Assembly: GCA_000231825.2 (NCBI GenBank)
Contig: JH720304.1
Coordinates: forward strand, 826,718-890,717
From: Tetrahymena elliotti 4EA
Taxonomy: Eukaryota; Ciliophora; Oligohymenophorea; Hymenostomatida; Tetrahymenidae
Direction of reading: 5' to 3'
Length of the DNA: 64,000 bases
Positions 1-12,954 of the stretch are shown here, in pieces; within the stretch, counting starts at the first letter, position 1; the number at the start of each line of letters is the position of its first letter. The notes beneath the pieces were generated by a model. The model saw nothing but the letters and a program-made list of their open reading frames with translations, was not told where the DNA came from and ran no database searches. The translations under genes were made by a program, and so were the position numbers.

Positions 1-233
1 GCTTTTTTTTAATATTGATTTAATCATTTACTTTTTTATTTTCCTTGATTTGAATTTTAGTGAAAGTTAAATAAATAACTATTCATCAAGAAACAAATAT
101 TCCTTCTTAAAATCTTATAACAAATCTTTTCATGGAAGCATGTTAACTAAATGATTTCAACAATCAAGATTAAAAATTAGAAAAAATCTTCAATTAATAT
201 GAGCTAAATACAAAAGAGTATTCATTTCTTTAG

Positions 234-2120
234 ATGTTAAAAAAGTTATTAACATATGATAAAAATTGGAAACGGTAATGCTTATGTTTTCTGTGGTTGG
301 GTATTCGGAAATATCTCAAGCATACTATTGAACCCAAATGTTGAAAATTTTAGAGATAAACCTCATTTGTATACCATATATTTTGCTGTTATTGGTTTAG
401 TTGATTTGGTTTCTTTAACTCTTTAATATTTCTTTTAATCAAGAATAGCTGTATCTTTAACATTAACCATTAAATCAAATTTATTTAAAAAATTCTTAAT
501 GATGCCTATTAGCTGGTTTGATAAACCTTCAAATAATTCTAGAGTTTTATCATCCTCACTTCAGATAGATTGCAAATAAGTTAATATATTAGTAGGAACA
601 ACTATTACTTTTAATGTAAATTTTTATCATATTAAATAAATATAAAATATTAAATACTGATATTATGATATTAGGTTGCTAATGATTTCTCTTGTTTGTG
701 CAATATTGCTGGGATTATCTGCTAATTGGATAACTACTTTAGTAGGTTTGTTCCTTATGCCATGAATTGTTTTGGCTAATATTCTTTTTGCTATCAGAAG
801 AATGAATATTTTTAGTTCCAAAATGAATTAGTCATCTGAAGACATTGAATAATTAATTAATGAATCCTCTTATCATATCAGAACTGTAGCAAGCTTAGGA
901 AATCCTCTTGTATTTTGTGAAAACTTTAAAGCTATTTTAAGCAAAAATATTAGTGATATCAATAAATCTACTTTTTAGGCAGGAATGGCTATTGGATTTA
1001 CTAATTTAGCATTATTTGGTAAATTAATTTTCCTGATTTAAAAACTATTAAAATTATTTTATAACTTTATAAAGGTGTTTATGGAATTATATTTATTTGT
1101 GGAGCTGCTTTTCCTAGGAGTTATGGAGTGGAAATTAGAGATATTTTAATATATATCCTCTGTTTGATGTTTGCTGCTTTAGGTATAGGAAAAAATACTG
1201 AATTCATAGGTGATGCAGGTGCCTCATTAGTTTCTGCTAATAAAATATTTTAGACTTTAGAATCTTAAGATGAATTAGATTAAAATAAAGGCTCTGCAGA
1301 AATTAATATCATCGATGGAGAAATCAGATTTGAAAATGTCTCTTTCAAATATCCAGAAAGAGATTCTTATGTTTTAAAGAACGTTTTATTTAAAATACCT
1401 GCAAAATCTAAAGTTGCTTTTGTAGGTCCTTCAGGCTCAGGAAATACCTCTATAATTTTTAATATAAAGATTTTACTCAAATTATTAAGGAAGAATATTT
1501 TTGGATGGAGTTGATATCAAATAATATAACTTGAAGAAATATAGATCACTATTCGGTGTGGTTTAGTAAGAGCCTGTGCTTTTTAATAGAACCATCAAAT
1601 AAAATATGATTTATAATACTTTAAATGTAAGCGAAGAGGATTTAAATAAGGCTTCTACTTTAGCGAACACTTAAGAGTTTGTCAAGGCTTTTGATGGTAA
1701 CTTATAAAAAATTTTTTGAAATATTTCATTTATTTTTATATAATAAAAAAAAGGGTTTCCAAAAGTAAGTTGGTTAAAGAGGTATTTAAATTAGTGGTGG
1801 ATAAAAGCAAAGAATAGCTCTTGGTAGAATTATTCTGAAATTTAAATAATGTTATTGATGAAGCCACTAGTGCTCTGGATTCTCAAAATGAAAGCAGCCA
1901 AGTATAAAAATCATTAAATCTGTTAAAGTGAAATAAAACATCAATAAGTGTGACTCATAAAATATCAACAATTAAAGACTCAGATATTATATTTGTGTTA
2001 GAAAATGGAAAAATAGTAGAATAAGGAGATTATAATTTATTAATGAGCCTTAAAAACCACTTTTATAGGCTTTAATAAAATACTAATAATCATGATCTAT
2101 CTTTCATAGAATAAATATGA
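234..2120 (+). pseudogene. Broken ABC transporter (MDR/ABCB-type) half
   Basis: Fragments of a membrane domain followed by an ATP-binding domain of the ABCB (multidrug) type can be read in succession. Recognisable pieces include FGNISSILLNPNVENFR, KIFQTLES, a Walker A region GPSGSGNTS near 1425-1451, a Q-loop VVQQEPVLFNRT, a signature ISGGQKQRIALGR near 1789, a Walker B/D-loop VIDEATSALDS, and an H-loop THKIST. Several lesions break it: an in-frame TGA (the only stop in this code) at 763-765, a frame change near 280, a frame change near 1840 just before Walker B, and replacement of the invariant Walker A lysine by asparagine (codon 1443-1445). Two AT-rich stretches (about 624-674 and 1022-1072) look like old introns. 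Only the second half of a full transporter is visible, so the 5' part may lie outside the window. Inference: a decayed duplicate that cannot make a working pump. Confidence 0.8.
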
Positions 2121-3426
2121 AAAATCTATATATTTTCTTATTTAAAATAATAAAATTTTTAATTTAAACTAATCTTTGAATTAACTTATTTATCTTAAAT
2201 GTATGTTTTATCTAATATTTTAATTGATTACTTCAAAGTAATATTTTTAGAATCCTCTGATTAAAATTGTAAAAATGTCAAATTTATTCTATTCTAAGAT
2301 TACATATTAATTTTAAATGATAAGCAGTCAGCTCAAATAAATAATCAGATAAATAAATGATGAAATTAAAAAAAATGCTATTTTAGAAGTAAATCTTATC
2401 ATTTTTACAAAAGTAGTTTATTTCTTTTTTAATATCTTCACTGACCTCAAATTAATAAATTCATTATTCTTTTTACATACAAAAATGTAATTTTTATGTA
2501 TTACTTCTTTTCTACTTTAACTGGCTAAAAAGTAAATACCTCTTAATTGATATTACTAAATAAATGATACTTTTAGTAGTTTAAGTTTAGCGTTATTAAT
2601 AAAAATTTACTTTTTAATCTTCTTGACAATTTTTTTCTGCTCTATAAATAATTTTTTACTTATTTATGATGATCAATTATCATTTACTAAACAAAAATAT
2701 CAAGAGAATAACAACAAAATTAATTTTTTAGTATCATTTTTGTAAATAAAATAATAAATTAAATCAGCTATTTAAAGACTTTTTAACATATTTAAATAAT
2801 AAACGGTAATTTTAGGAAACTAAATTATTTAGATACTATCACATAATTTAATTTTCATCAAATTTGTAAAACATAATACAAGTACTTATTATATGAAATT
2901 GTAGTAAATGTAGAATAGATTTAGTTTTGTAATTTTAAATTTAAAAATTAGGTCAATAAAAAATACACAGTTATTATCCACCAAAATCATCAAATAAATT
3001 AGAAAATCATAAAATCATAATATAATATCTAGTTAGATATAGATTTTAATGTTTTAAAATGCCTAATGGTTTGAAAATTTATTCAAACTAATTATTCTTA
3101 TTGAGGGTAAAATTTATGGTATGAATTAAATAAAATTTTTTATATCTTAATTAAATTCTTAGATTTATTAATAGGAATAGTATCTATTCTAATTTATTTT
3201 TTATTGAGCTATTCTAGAGCTATTACAACCAAAAAGTACAAATTTCCAAATCAGTAAAATTAAAATTTTAGATTTCAGTAAAGCTCATTTCTCAGCCTGA
3301 TAGATTAAAATCATAATTTGATTTTTCTGAATTTACGATTTTCAAATCATAAAAGTATTTAGTAATAATTAATTTTTTATTAAAATTTTCTTTAAAAAAT
3401 TACTAATAATTAAAAATAAATTAACA
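2121..3426. other. Intergenic, AT-rich
   Basis: No open frame with protein-like composition on either strand even with TAA/TAG as Gln. It is poly-A/poly-T-rich spacer; no RNA gene was recognised. Confidence 0.6.
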
Positions 3427-4547
3427 ATGTCAATTTATCAACCAAATATTTAAAACAAGCATTTTTTGCTAACACATGCCTTAACAATATTAACAGGGAG
3501 TCTAATTACATTAGGTTTAACATATGAAAATAAGTTGTATGATTTGTTTCTGATGTGCTTGCCTATATTTATTCTTTACATAATCTTTGAATATTTCTTA
3601 GTTTGGAAGAAATAATAGGAACAAAGTAAAAAGTTTCAATGTATAAACGCTTTGATGTTGATAATCGCTATGCCTATTTTTTTTGCTCTTTATTTTATTT
3701 TTTATTATGAATCTACTTCTTACTAGTTCTAGAAAGTAGATAACTGCTAAATAATTGGGAAAGCTTCTTCTAATATTGAAGGAAACGAACAGTATTCAAT
3801 TTTGTATGTAGATTTTGAGTATTAAGGATAAAAATTACTTGGATATGCATGCTCTTCTAATCAAAATTAAGGCAATATATATGAAACTATAAGACCTGGG
3901 ATATTCTATAATTATGGAGATGCAATATAGTAAGAATAATTTAAACGAAATATTAGCTAAATATATTATAATATTAGGTGCAATAAGAATAAAAATCAAA
4001 CAGAGTATATTAAAAACTCTCTGGGATAAGATGATTAAAACCAAGAAAAAAATTCTAAATAAATTAAAGTCTAGCAAGTATATTCACAAATCTATACAAA
4101 TGGAGGTAATTTATCTTAAATGCGTTTATTAAAATTACTATTTAAGAAATTTTTAAATAAATAGAATGTTCAGTTCCTTATTCATTTAGTAAAGTTAAGT
4201 TACCAAGCTGGTATTGTCTAGAGAAAAATTTTGATTTGTAAAAATATATGGAGCCATAAAGCTGCTATATGAATTTATATAAAAATGAAGACTTTGCATT
4301 AAAAAATGGTATAGATAGATCAAATTTAAGATCTTCAGATGATTTCGCTGCTATTAGTTTCTAAAGTCCGAATTATTATCCTAAGCTTGATTTAACTTTG
4401 TTGATTCTGTTTGTATATTACCCATTTTTAATTTCACTTAATTTAATATTCAATCCTTTATCAAGACTCATCTTCTATCTTAAAGCTGAAATGTTTTTAT
4501 GCACCTCAAGCCTTGATATGACCTTAAAAAGTGTGAGAATACAATGA
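3427..4547 (+). CDS. Multi-pass membrane protein, function unknown
   Basis: Two exons (3427-4105 and 4147-4547) joined across a 41-bp GT...AG intron give a 359-residue protein. The join is phase 1 and moves the frame exactly as needed; without it the first frame stops at TGA 4270. Three hydrophobic segments lie in the first 100 residues (TILTGSLITLGLTY, LFLMCLPIFILYIIF, MLIIAMPIFFALYFIFYY) and one near the C-terminus (LTLLILFVYYPFLISLNLIF). Between the third and fourth segments is a roughly 200-residue hydrophilic region with a few cysteines (GYACSSN, SWYCLEK, QSCYMN), probably on the non-cytoplasmic side. I do not recognise the family; ciliate genomes carry many such 'transmembrane proteins'. 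The intron is at the short end for this kind of genome, so a frameshift cannot be fully excluded. Confidence 0.65.
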
Positions 4548-5475
4548 TTCTAATTTCAATGCAAAAATATTAAAACAATAAACAATTTTAAAAACAAATT
4601 ACTTACTATTTATAAACAATTTTAAAATATTTTTAAAATTTATTACAATAGCAAAAAATTTACTCTATAATATTCTATTAAAAAAATTATTTGTAAAAAT
4701 CATATTTATTTTGTAAATTAAATCTATTTCTAAAATAAAATTTTATTTTAACAGACTTTCTATATTAGTAACTATAAATCTTTAATCTACCAGCATTTTA
4801 AATATTTTAATATTATCTAGAAAAATTTTTAATCTTATTTTTAAAATTTACCATCCCTAAATATATTTAATATTTATTGAATGAATTTGCTAATATTTCT
4901 ATTTTAAAAATAATTATTGAATAGAAATAATTTCATTTTAAAACATCTACAAAAAATTAAATTTTTTATTTTACCTTCTTGTTACTATTAACAAAATTAA
5001 AAATTTTTTTTAAATTAATTTATATTTTTATTTTAATTTAAGACTAAGATAAGAATAATAAGTTTAAAAATTAATAAAAATGAAATTTTAATCAAAAATA
5101 TTTAATAATTAATTTATTTTTTATCAAAATAATTTAATACCTTTCTATTCTATTAAATTTGTTATCAAAATTCTTATTGATAGAAATAAAAAAATTTGAA
5201 GTTTAAAATAGATAAACAAATTTTATCAAAAAAGGTCATTTCCATTTTTTTGATGGCTTTTTAATTTCATCAAATATTTATTGAAATTCAGAGCTTTTAT
5301 TTATTTATGTATGAAAGAAAATTAAGAGGCTAAATAATTAAAATATAAGAATTAAGAATATATATATAACTTTTTACATAAATTAAAGGGAAATAAGTAA
5401 GATAGCTTTTTAAAGTTAAAATTAAAAAATATGTTAGTATAATATTTCTTTATTTTATTTGTAAACTAAATTTTA
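4548..5475. other. Intergenic, AT-rich
   Basis: Convergent spacer between the membrane-protein gene and the minus-strand FHA-RING gene. Very AT-rich; nothing coding or structured recognised. Confidence 0.6.
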
Positions 5476-7210
5476 TCAGCTGAAATCTGTAACTTTCATT
5501 TCGCAAATAGGGCAAGAAGTAATGACTGAACTACAAATCTTGCAGAATTAATCATGTTTACATGGAATAAGAGCATATAATTGTTAATATTCCTTATTGC
5601 AAGAACGACATTTTTTTTCTTATTTTGAGGGTTTTTTTTATAAACCTTGTGTTTCAATTGTAGTTTCAACTACTTTAGTGTATGGAGTAAATAGATATTA
5701 GTTAAAAAAACCAAATCTTATAACACTATTTGCTGGTAAATCTACTTGCTTTGTTGAATCTAGTTTCTTGGCAGTTTTATATTAGACATTTTCGCAATTT
5801 TGTATCTTTAGCTTTCTGTTTTCAAAGAAAATATAGCAGTGATCTTCTTTAATAAGAAAATCTGATTCAAGCCCTTTTTGGTGGCTTTTACCAATCATAA
5901 ACTTGCTTCCTAAATCTATTTTTGCTATACATGTAAATTAAGGAACGTCTTCAACAGTGTTTTCAAATAGAAGCTCAACTTGGATAGGAAAATCTTTTGT
6001 TATTTTAACAATTTTAACTAAATGCAAGCCTATCATGATTTCATCATTTTCTTTGATAGGAGCATTATTAATTATTAAATAGGTACCATTTGTTGATCCT
6101 TCATCTGATAAACACCATGTTATTTACTAAGGCTTCCAACAAATTTAAGCATGTTTCCCACTTACTGTATCACAATCTATTTGTATATCTGGTGGTTTTG
6201 GTTTATTCGGAGCTATTCTTCCTATTATTACCTTTTATTTTCCATCACTTTATAGAATTTTTGCAGGTTTATTAATCTAGTCCAAAAGCTTTAGATCAAA
6301 GTGCTAGACATATTATTTGTTTTTCTTTTGATTAGTATTTGAAAGAATATCTGGATCAAAAGATTGAAATGGTGTGCTAATTTCTTCTTCATCTGAACCT
6401 TCAGAAGATTCGCATTTTTAAATTTCATTTATTATTTATGTTCCAGCTAACTTTTACCCCCTTTAAGCATTTTGAATTCCTCCAGTACTATTGTAGAGTT
6501 ATTAATTAGGTCTTTCATTTTGCATATTTTAATCAGCATAATATGAAAGTTATTTTTGTTGCTATTATCTTTACATATTTATTCTTTAAGTATTTGAATC
6601 ATTACTTTATGGAATGTTAGGCTAATTTGATGAAATACTTTCATACAATTGCTTTTTCTTTAACACCTAATCCAAATTATTATCAATAGTATTTTACCTA
6701 TTAATTTGTATAGGATAGCTAACTAATATATCCTATTTTTCTAATAATTGGTTCTATTTCTATTCTTTTTAAATTTAAATTGGTGTCGATTCCTACAACT
6801 GAAAGCTAGTGCTCTTTTTCAATTCAAATTTTTAATCTAAGTACTAATCTCTAAGTTTATCCATACCATTTTATGGGGTAATGTTTATTTACAATGGAAA
6901 GCTTTCTGTTAAATTTATAGAAGTTATGCTGTTATTTTATGGAAATGCAGCACTTTTATTTAAGAAATTTGTTCATAATTATTAGATTAAGCTAATTTTA
7001 TAAAAATCTTTACTTTAATTCTGCCTCTGAGTCTTACTAAGATTATTTATAATTATAGCTGATTGGATAACTTTCTTCAATAAGATGAAAACCATCTTAC
7101 TAATTTTGATTATTTTTGTTTGATAGAGAGCATGCATCGCTAAATTTGGCTAAGTCAATCTAAAGATCTAAACTTTTATCTAGATCATAGCATTAATCCT
7201 TGTGAGCCAT
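5476..7210 (-). CDS. FHA-domain and C-terminal RING-finger protein (probable E3 ubiquitin ligase)
   Basis: Minus-strand gene, ATG at 7210, TGA at 5476, 561 residues after removal of a 49-bp intron (6844-6892, phase 0). Residues 1-300 are polar and Gln/Asn/Ser-rich. Residues about 310-385 form an FHA domain, seen from IIGRI, SGKHA (residues 334-338) and GSTNGTY (355-361), the hallmark phosphothreonine-binding loops. The last 46 residues are a C3HC4 RING: C518-x2-C521, C534-x-H536, C540-x2-C543, C550-x2-C553, ending in CPICEMKV close to the stop. Known of such families: RING domains recruit E2 enzymes, and FHA domains dock phosphorylated partners, so this looks like a phospho-dependent ubiquitin ligase. 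Domain order resembles CHFR/RNF8-type ligases, but the RING here is extremely C-terminal and of the CPIC type, so orthology is not claimed. An alternative start without the first exon would be the ATG at 6864. Confidence 0.85.
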
Positions 7211-8285
7211 ATGCCTTTTTCTTCTCCTTTTTTATCCAGATTTCTCTTTTTATTTTCTTGATAATTTAGACAAAATTTTAGTAAAAAAATCTTAAGAATT
7301 ATAAACCTGATTTCAAATAAAAGTAGCACATTGATTCTATAAAAGCTTTGAAAAGAAATGGCTTAAATTAATTCATAAAAAATGTATTAATTAATAAAAA
7401 ATTCTTTCTTTAAAAATAACTTAAAAATTTTAGCATTAAACATATTTTTTATCAATCTCTAAAATATTTTCGAATCCTTTATTTATTTATATATCTTCTT
7501 CTATCATTTTTTATGCTAAACACTTTTTTGTCTCTTCTATCTAATTATTTCATAGATTTTTTTATTTTTGTAATAGAATAACATACTATGCTATCTTTTT
7601 ATTACTTTATTCTAGTTTTAACAGTTGATAGTTGGTTATTACCTCTAACTTAAAACATTTGATTTACATTTTTTCTATTTTAATCTTTATTTACAATTAT
7701 AAATTTCAAGATCTTTTTTTTTTTCAGTTTGATATGATTTTTAATAAAAAGATAGAAGTAAGAATTAATTAGATATAAATTAAAATAGATATACCTATTA
7801 AAAATTATAAAAATTTTAATCATAAATTCTCTCAACACTCATAAAAATATTAAATTTTAAAAAATAAAAAACAAATTTTTAAAGAATATTAGAAAAACTC
7901 AAACGAATTTCAAAGTATTTTTTAGTTAATTACTTTGTAATAAAAATAATTATAAGAAATCTTCATTTATTTGTCTATTATTAAAAAAATTTTTTAATCT
8001 TTTTTCAAAAAAAGAAAATAGTCTTTCTCATGAATTTTTTTAACAAATCATAAATAAATACTTGTCGGAGAATATTAATATTCATTCTTTCTGAGAATTA
8101 AAGGAGAAAAATTAATGAATTAGATAGAGTGTTGTTATTAAATTTTTCTCTCTCTAAATTCATAGAATAATTATAATAATATTGTATTTTTGGTTTTATC
8201 TTTTAGATGAAAGATAAACCAATTAATCAAATTAATAATTTTGCAAAAAATTAAAAAATATTTATATTAATTATTTGACAAACAC
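7211..8285. other. Divergent intergenic/promoter region
   Basis: Lies between the 5' ends of the FHA-RING gene and the LRR-like gene, so it should hold both promoters. It is AT-rich with homopolymer runs; no specific element was recognised. Confidence 0.5.
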
Positions 8286-9380
8286 ATGGAATTTAACAGC
8301 TAATTATTAGGTGAAGATCAACCATACTCTATGAAATCTAGCGAAGTCTAGTTTTTTAAAGAAAACTTAACAATAAATTAACTTAGTAGCTATGTCTATA
8401 TTCAAGATGAAACTATTAAATAGTTTTTGAATGAGATTCATAGTTTCTCTCATGCTAGCACTATGATTATTTGTTAGGATTTTTTCTACTAGAAGATTGA
8501 TGCATGGTGTGAATTTTAAGATTAAATAGCACAATTATTTACTCATCTACCATGCTTTGATAATTTAAGTGACTTATATATCAAATTAGACATCTATAGT
8601 CCTAATCCAAATATGGAATTCAGAATGATAAATTTAGATAACATTAAAATATAAGGTTGCCCAATGGTAAATAGATCTTTTGTATTCAATGATAATTAAG
8701 TGGATGCCAACTTCAATAATATTTTCTCAATGCTTTCTTAGATTTAATAAAACAATTTCTATTTAAATAAAAAACTCAATGTGCATATCATGCTTTGCAT
8801 AAGCCAAGACTAAAACACAAAACATTTTATAGATTCAATCAGCTTAGTACAAAACTTAAAATCGTTAGATATTAAATACTATTGTGAAAGTATCATGTAA
8901 TAAAATATTAATGATAATTAAATCTCTAACAACAGATTTCTTTTTTTTAACTTACTAAGATAAATATCTAAATGCTAAAGCCTCTAAAATATAAAGCTAG
9001 TGATACCTAATTTAAATTAAGTACAACCAATTTAGGCTTAAGATAACCATAACAATCCAAATTCTTTTAACCAAGAAGTTTTATAACTAACAAGTTCTCT
9101 ATCTATGTGTAAGAACCTACAATAAGTTTCTCTCCAACTTCCTATTCAATTCTTCTTTTAAGATTACTTGAAATAAAAAAATTCATCATAAAAAAGTATT
9201 CAATCCAGCTTAAAGTCTTTAAGTAATCTAAAAAAAATCAAGGTATTTGAGTTACATTTAATTAAATTCAAAAACACTCCTAACATGCGCAGAAAAACCT
9301 AACAAATAAATGACCTTAGTAAATATTTAAAGAAATAAATATTATAAAATCTATCCCATCTTGTACTCTACTAATCTTGA
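8286..9380 (+). CDS. Leucine-rich-repeat-like protein
   Basis: A single uninterrupted frame of 365 codons (364 residues) from ATG 8286 to TGA 9378-9380. It has no signal peptide or membrane segment. The C-terminal two thirds contain spaced units such as LVQNLKSLDIKYY, CQSLQNIKLVIPNL, CKNLQQVSLQLP and LSNLKKIKVFELHL. These fit the L-x-x-L-x-x-L core of degenerate ribonuclease-inhibitor-type leucine-rich repeats with irregular spacers. Such proteins usually serve as protein-binding scaffolds; the partner is unknown. Degenerate LRR proteins of this kind are common in Tetrahymena. I am confident it is a gene, less so that the repeats fold as a classic LRR solenoid. Confidence 0.75.
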
Positions 9381-10220
9381 AAATAAATAAAAAATACTCA
9401 TTAAAAATACAAACAATTTTTAATTAATAAAATTTAATTTAAATCTAATTTTATAATAAAGTAATAAAAGTCAATTTAGTAACCAATTATATTGTAACCA
9501 AATTATTGTTATATTTCATCTTAAATTTATATTGTCATACATCTTATCTTTATTTTATGCTCTTTTCTAAAAACCCACTTAAATCTTTTCATCTAATAAA
9601 TCTATTTTCATAAAGATTTTTAATCTAAAGTTAACAAATATCAATAACGTATTTTTTAATCAAATTTGAGAATCTTTTTCTTTCAAATAGATTGGTTTAT
9701 AATGCTTGTTTACTTATTTTAAATTAAATATTGACAGTATTTTGTATCTCCAAATGAGTAAAATTTTCTACTAATTTCATTTTTTTATTAGGAGTTTCCC
9801 ACTGTTATTTTAAATATTTGTTTCATTGTTTTTTTTTTGAAATTCCTACTACTTAATTTTAATTGAAAAATACAAAAATTTAATTTGTTTATGAAAAGTT
9901 AGGTGAAAATTTATATATTGTATTTTTTAATTAGGCTGATGCCACTTTTAAAAGATGCAAAAATTATTTTTTGTATTTTTAAACAATAAATTAATTATTG
10001 AGTAAAATGAATTTATTAAACTTATAATTTTATTAATTATGGTGAATAGATATCATTATTTAATTTTATGTGAAAAAAAACATAGAAATATCTTATAACC
10101 ATCTTAACTGAATTTACTTAGCAATTATTGAATTTTTTTGAAAGCAAAATAAAAAATATACGTGTACATATATTTACTAAAATGTAATTTTAATTTGATA
10201 TTTAACTTTAAAAAATAAAA
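9381..10220. other. Intergenic, AT-rich
   Basis: Convergent spacer holding only AT-rich sequence and poly-T runs; no gene recognised. Confidence 0.6.
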
Positions 10221-10916
10221 TCAAGGGAGAGTAGTTAAGTTATTGGCTTCATAAAAGCTCCATTGATAAGTTTTTACTTTATCTATTCTAACATAAATAT
10301 CAGTGAGAATTTTGTAGAATACTTCATCGTTACCATCCTTACCAAGTGTTAACTCCTTAACTTTTTCTCTACTAGGAGCAGCAGACATGGCTAAACTAGC
10401 ACCAGTTTTCACAACAAATGAATGATGCTTAGAGAAAGCAAAGTCATAAGCCTTTTAGAAAGCTTTACTAGATTTTTGTTTTCTGTCATTAACAAGTTCT
10501 TCAAACATGACTTTAAGGTAGTTTTAGAACCACATCATTCTCAATAAGGTTCTTGAAAATGATTCATACTTTAAGTAATTTGGATCTTTAGTCATCTTCT
10601 TGTTATTTTCACCATTAAGAACTGCTATATTTAAGCCCATCTCTTTCTTAACAACAGCAAATAATTATCCTTTACATTCTTCCTTATAGTTTTGTAAATG
10701 AGTTCTCATAATTCTAACTTTATCATCAACATCACTAAAAGCCATGCTGAGTAATTTACCCATCTTTTAAAAAATGCCACAGAATTCATGTAAGAATTTG
10801 CACAATTCTTCAGCAGGGAAATCCTAAGTTTTTTCATAAGATTCAATGATGTTATCCAACCATTAGATGCAACCCTAGTGGTTGAAAAGATCATTATTGT
10901 GTTAGTGAGTATCCAT
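10221..10916 (-). CDS. Glycolipid/ceramide-1-phosphate transfer protein (GLTP fold)
   Basis: Intronless minus-strand gene of 232 codons (231 residues), the usual size for a one-domain GLTP protein. The pattern follows the GLTP family along its length: FPAEELCKFLHEFCGIF at the start, a helix with FSDVDDKVRIM corresponding to the D-x3-N lipid-headgroup motif, LLRMMWFQNYLKVMFEEL corresponding to the conserved Trp helix, and AYDFAFSKHHSFVV...AAPSRE, which carries the conserved headgroup-binding His and the PSRE motif. Proteins of this fold move glycosphingolipids or ceramide-1-phosphate between membranes in the cytosol. The Asn of the D-x3-N motif is Lys here and the following Lys position is Ile, so headgroup preference may differ from human GLTP. 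There is no targeting signal. The gene uses more G/C-ending codons than its neighbours, suggesting good expression. Confidence 0.88.
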
Positions 10917-12954
10917 ATTGCCTATTACTTGCTTAACTTTATTTGTAAAAAATTGTTTGAATTTTGTATTTCTATTAATTAATTTTAATAAATATTATTA
11001 TTCCAATACAGTTTTATGCTTTAATAATATTAATAATCATTTATTTTTGAAGAATAATCTCAAGATAAAAAAACAATACTCAAAAAAAAAAAATTTTACT
11101 TTTAAATGATTTCACCAAGTATGCAAGCCCAAATTTATTTTTGATTTAGTATCTCATATGCGTAATTGCTTTTCTATTTTAATTAGGGGCCTTATATCAT
11201 TCTCTCCACATCAGAACTATCAATTTTGATCAAAAATAAAATTAATTTTATAACTTAAAGCCATTCTAAATAAATTGAATAACTATTTAAATAATATTTC
11301 ATAAAGAAAAAAGTAAATTTTGCTTACTTTAAGAATAAATGTTAAAAAATATATCTACAAATGAAAATTTATTTTTAATTTTAATTAAGAACATAACTAT
11401 GCAATTATTTTCAATCTTTTTTTACAAAGCTTACTGAATGATAACAGGAGAAAAATGACTTAACGTAAATATTTAAATTTTATCAATATTTAAAAACATA
11501 TACTGGTAACTTTTATTTCTTAGCTAAGATATTGAAAATATCTTAAATTTAAAAAAAATTTTTTAATTTGAGAGTATTTTGAATAATTTGATATTTCTGA
11601 ATCTTTATATTTTTCAAATGAAGGTTGATAAATAAAAAATACTTATTATTTTATTTATTTGGATCTGTAATATTTTTTAAAAAAATAAAAAAATTTTGTG
11701 AATAGATTCAAGGATGAATAAATAATTTATAATCACAAATTGATAAAAAAATTATTAGAATATTAGATTATTTTTACTTTTTAATATACTATTCTTAATT
11801 TATTTTTTATTTTTAACAGTTTAATTCAAAAAACATAATTAGTAAATATTTAAAAAGAGAAGATTGCTTATTGAAAAAAAGAATGAATGTCTTTGTTTAT
11901 ATTTCTAGACACTCAATTTAATAATCACCTTAAAAATAATATTATGGCAAATTTATATGAAGATGTGTCTTTAAAGTAGCTAGTCTACAACAATAAAGTT
12001 AATTTATAAAAGTTTTCTATTTGTCTAGTTTTGATGGAAATCACTAAACAGTTTTATTTGTTTCATGCTAATCAGTAATGAATAACCAAATTAAAAATAT
12101 TTAAATTAAATTAATGTCTATCAAAATATTTATTAATAATGTTAAATTTTTATTATGATAGTTAAGTTATGTTTTAAAATAGAAAAATATTTATTTTTGA
12201 TGGCTAATTTATTTTTTCAGTCAATTATTTGTCTAGAATTTTTGGAAAAAACCAAAAACTAAAAGAAATTTTTGATCAGCGAAAAATATGTCCTTTAAAA
12301 AAACCTAGATAACTTAATCATTTGTAGCAACCTGAAGCAAATTTTAAAATAAAGAGACATAGAATTTAAAAAATAAAAGGGAGAATATTTATTAATTTTA
12401 TTAGAATTTATGATTAAAACTATTCATTATGATAGAAATACTTATATTAAAATTCTTCCTGATAAAAGAATATTAAAATTAAAGAAGAGTGAAGAAATTA
12501 GCTAGGCAATTTTTTTGTAATACAGAATATGCCTTATGCAAAGTCAAGTCAAATAAAAGTGATAATTTAGTAAAATGAGTGGACAATCAGACTATCAAAA
12601 AATATGAAGAATTAAGAAGACACTATATGTTAATATAAAGGCAAGTTATGGATATATGAAATACTAACAAATATCAAATAATCAATCAATCAAGCAAGGC
12701 AAGCAAGTAAAGAACAAGCAGGTAATAAATGAATGAAGCTTACTAAAGTAAATTAGAATTGAGAAAGAATGAAGTTTGAGTTCTATGTTAACAAATTTCC
12801 TTTGTTATTTATAATGTGTCTAATAATTAATGAGTTAATTAAAAAAAGAGGAAAAAGTATATGTATTTTATTATAATAAAAAGAAAAATTATCAATTGTT
12901 TTTGCTTCTGAATTTTTGAAAGCAAAGGGGAAAAAAATTATTAAGACTTTACAA
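10917..12954. other. Divergent intergenic region with 5' leader of the F-box-like gene
   Basis: About 2 kb of AT-rich DNA. The last 300 bp are purine-rich with runs of CAATCAAT and GCAAGCAA near 12680-12715 and probably form the transcribed leader of the next gene. Short open stretches near 11880-12060 do not look protein-like. Confidence 0.5.

Noticed and set aside
11880..12060. Possible short gene in the spacer before the F-box-like gene
   Set aside because: Frames are short, interrupted by TGA and of spacer-like composition.
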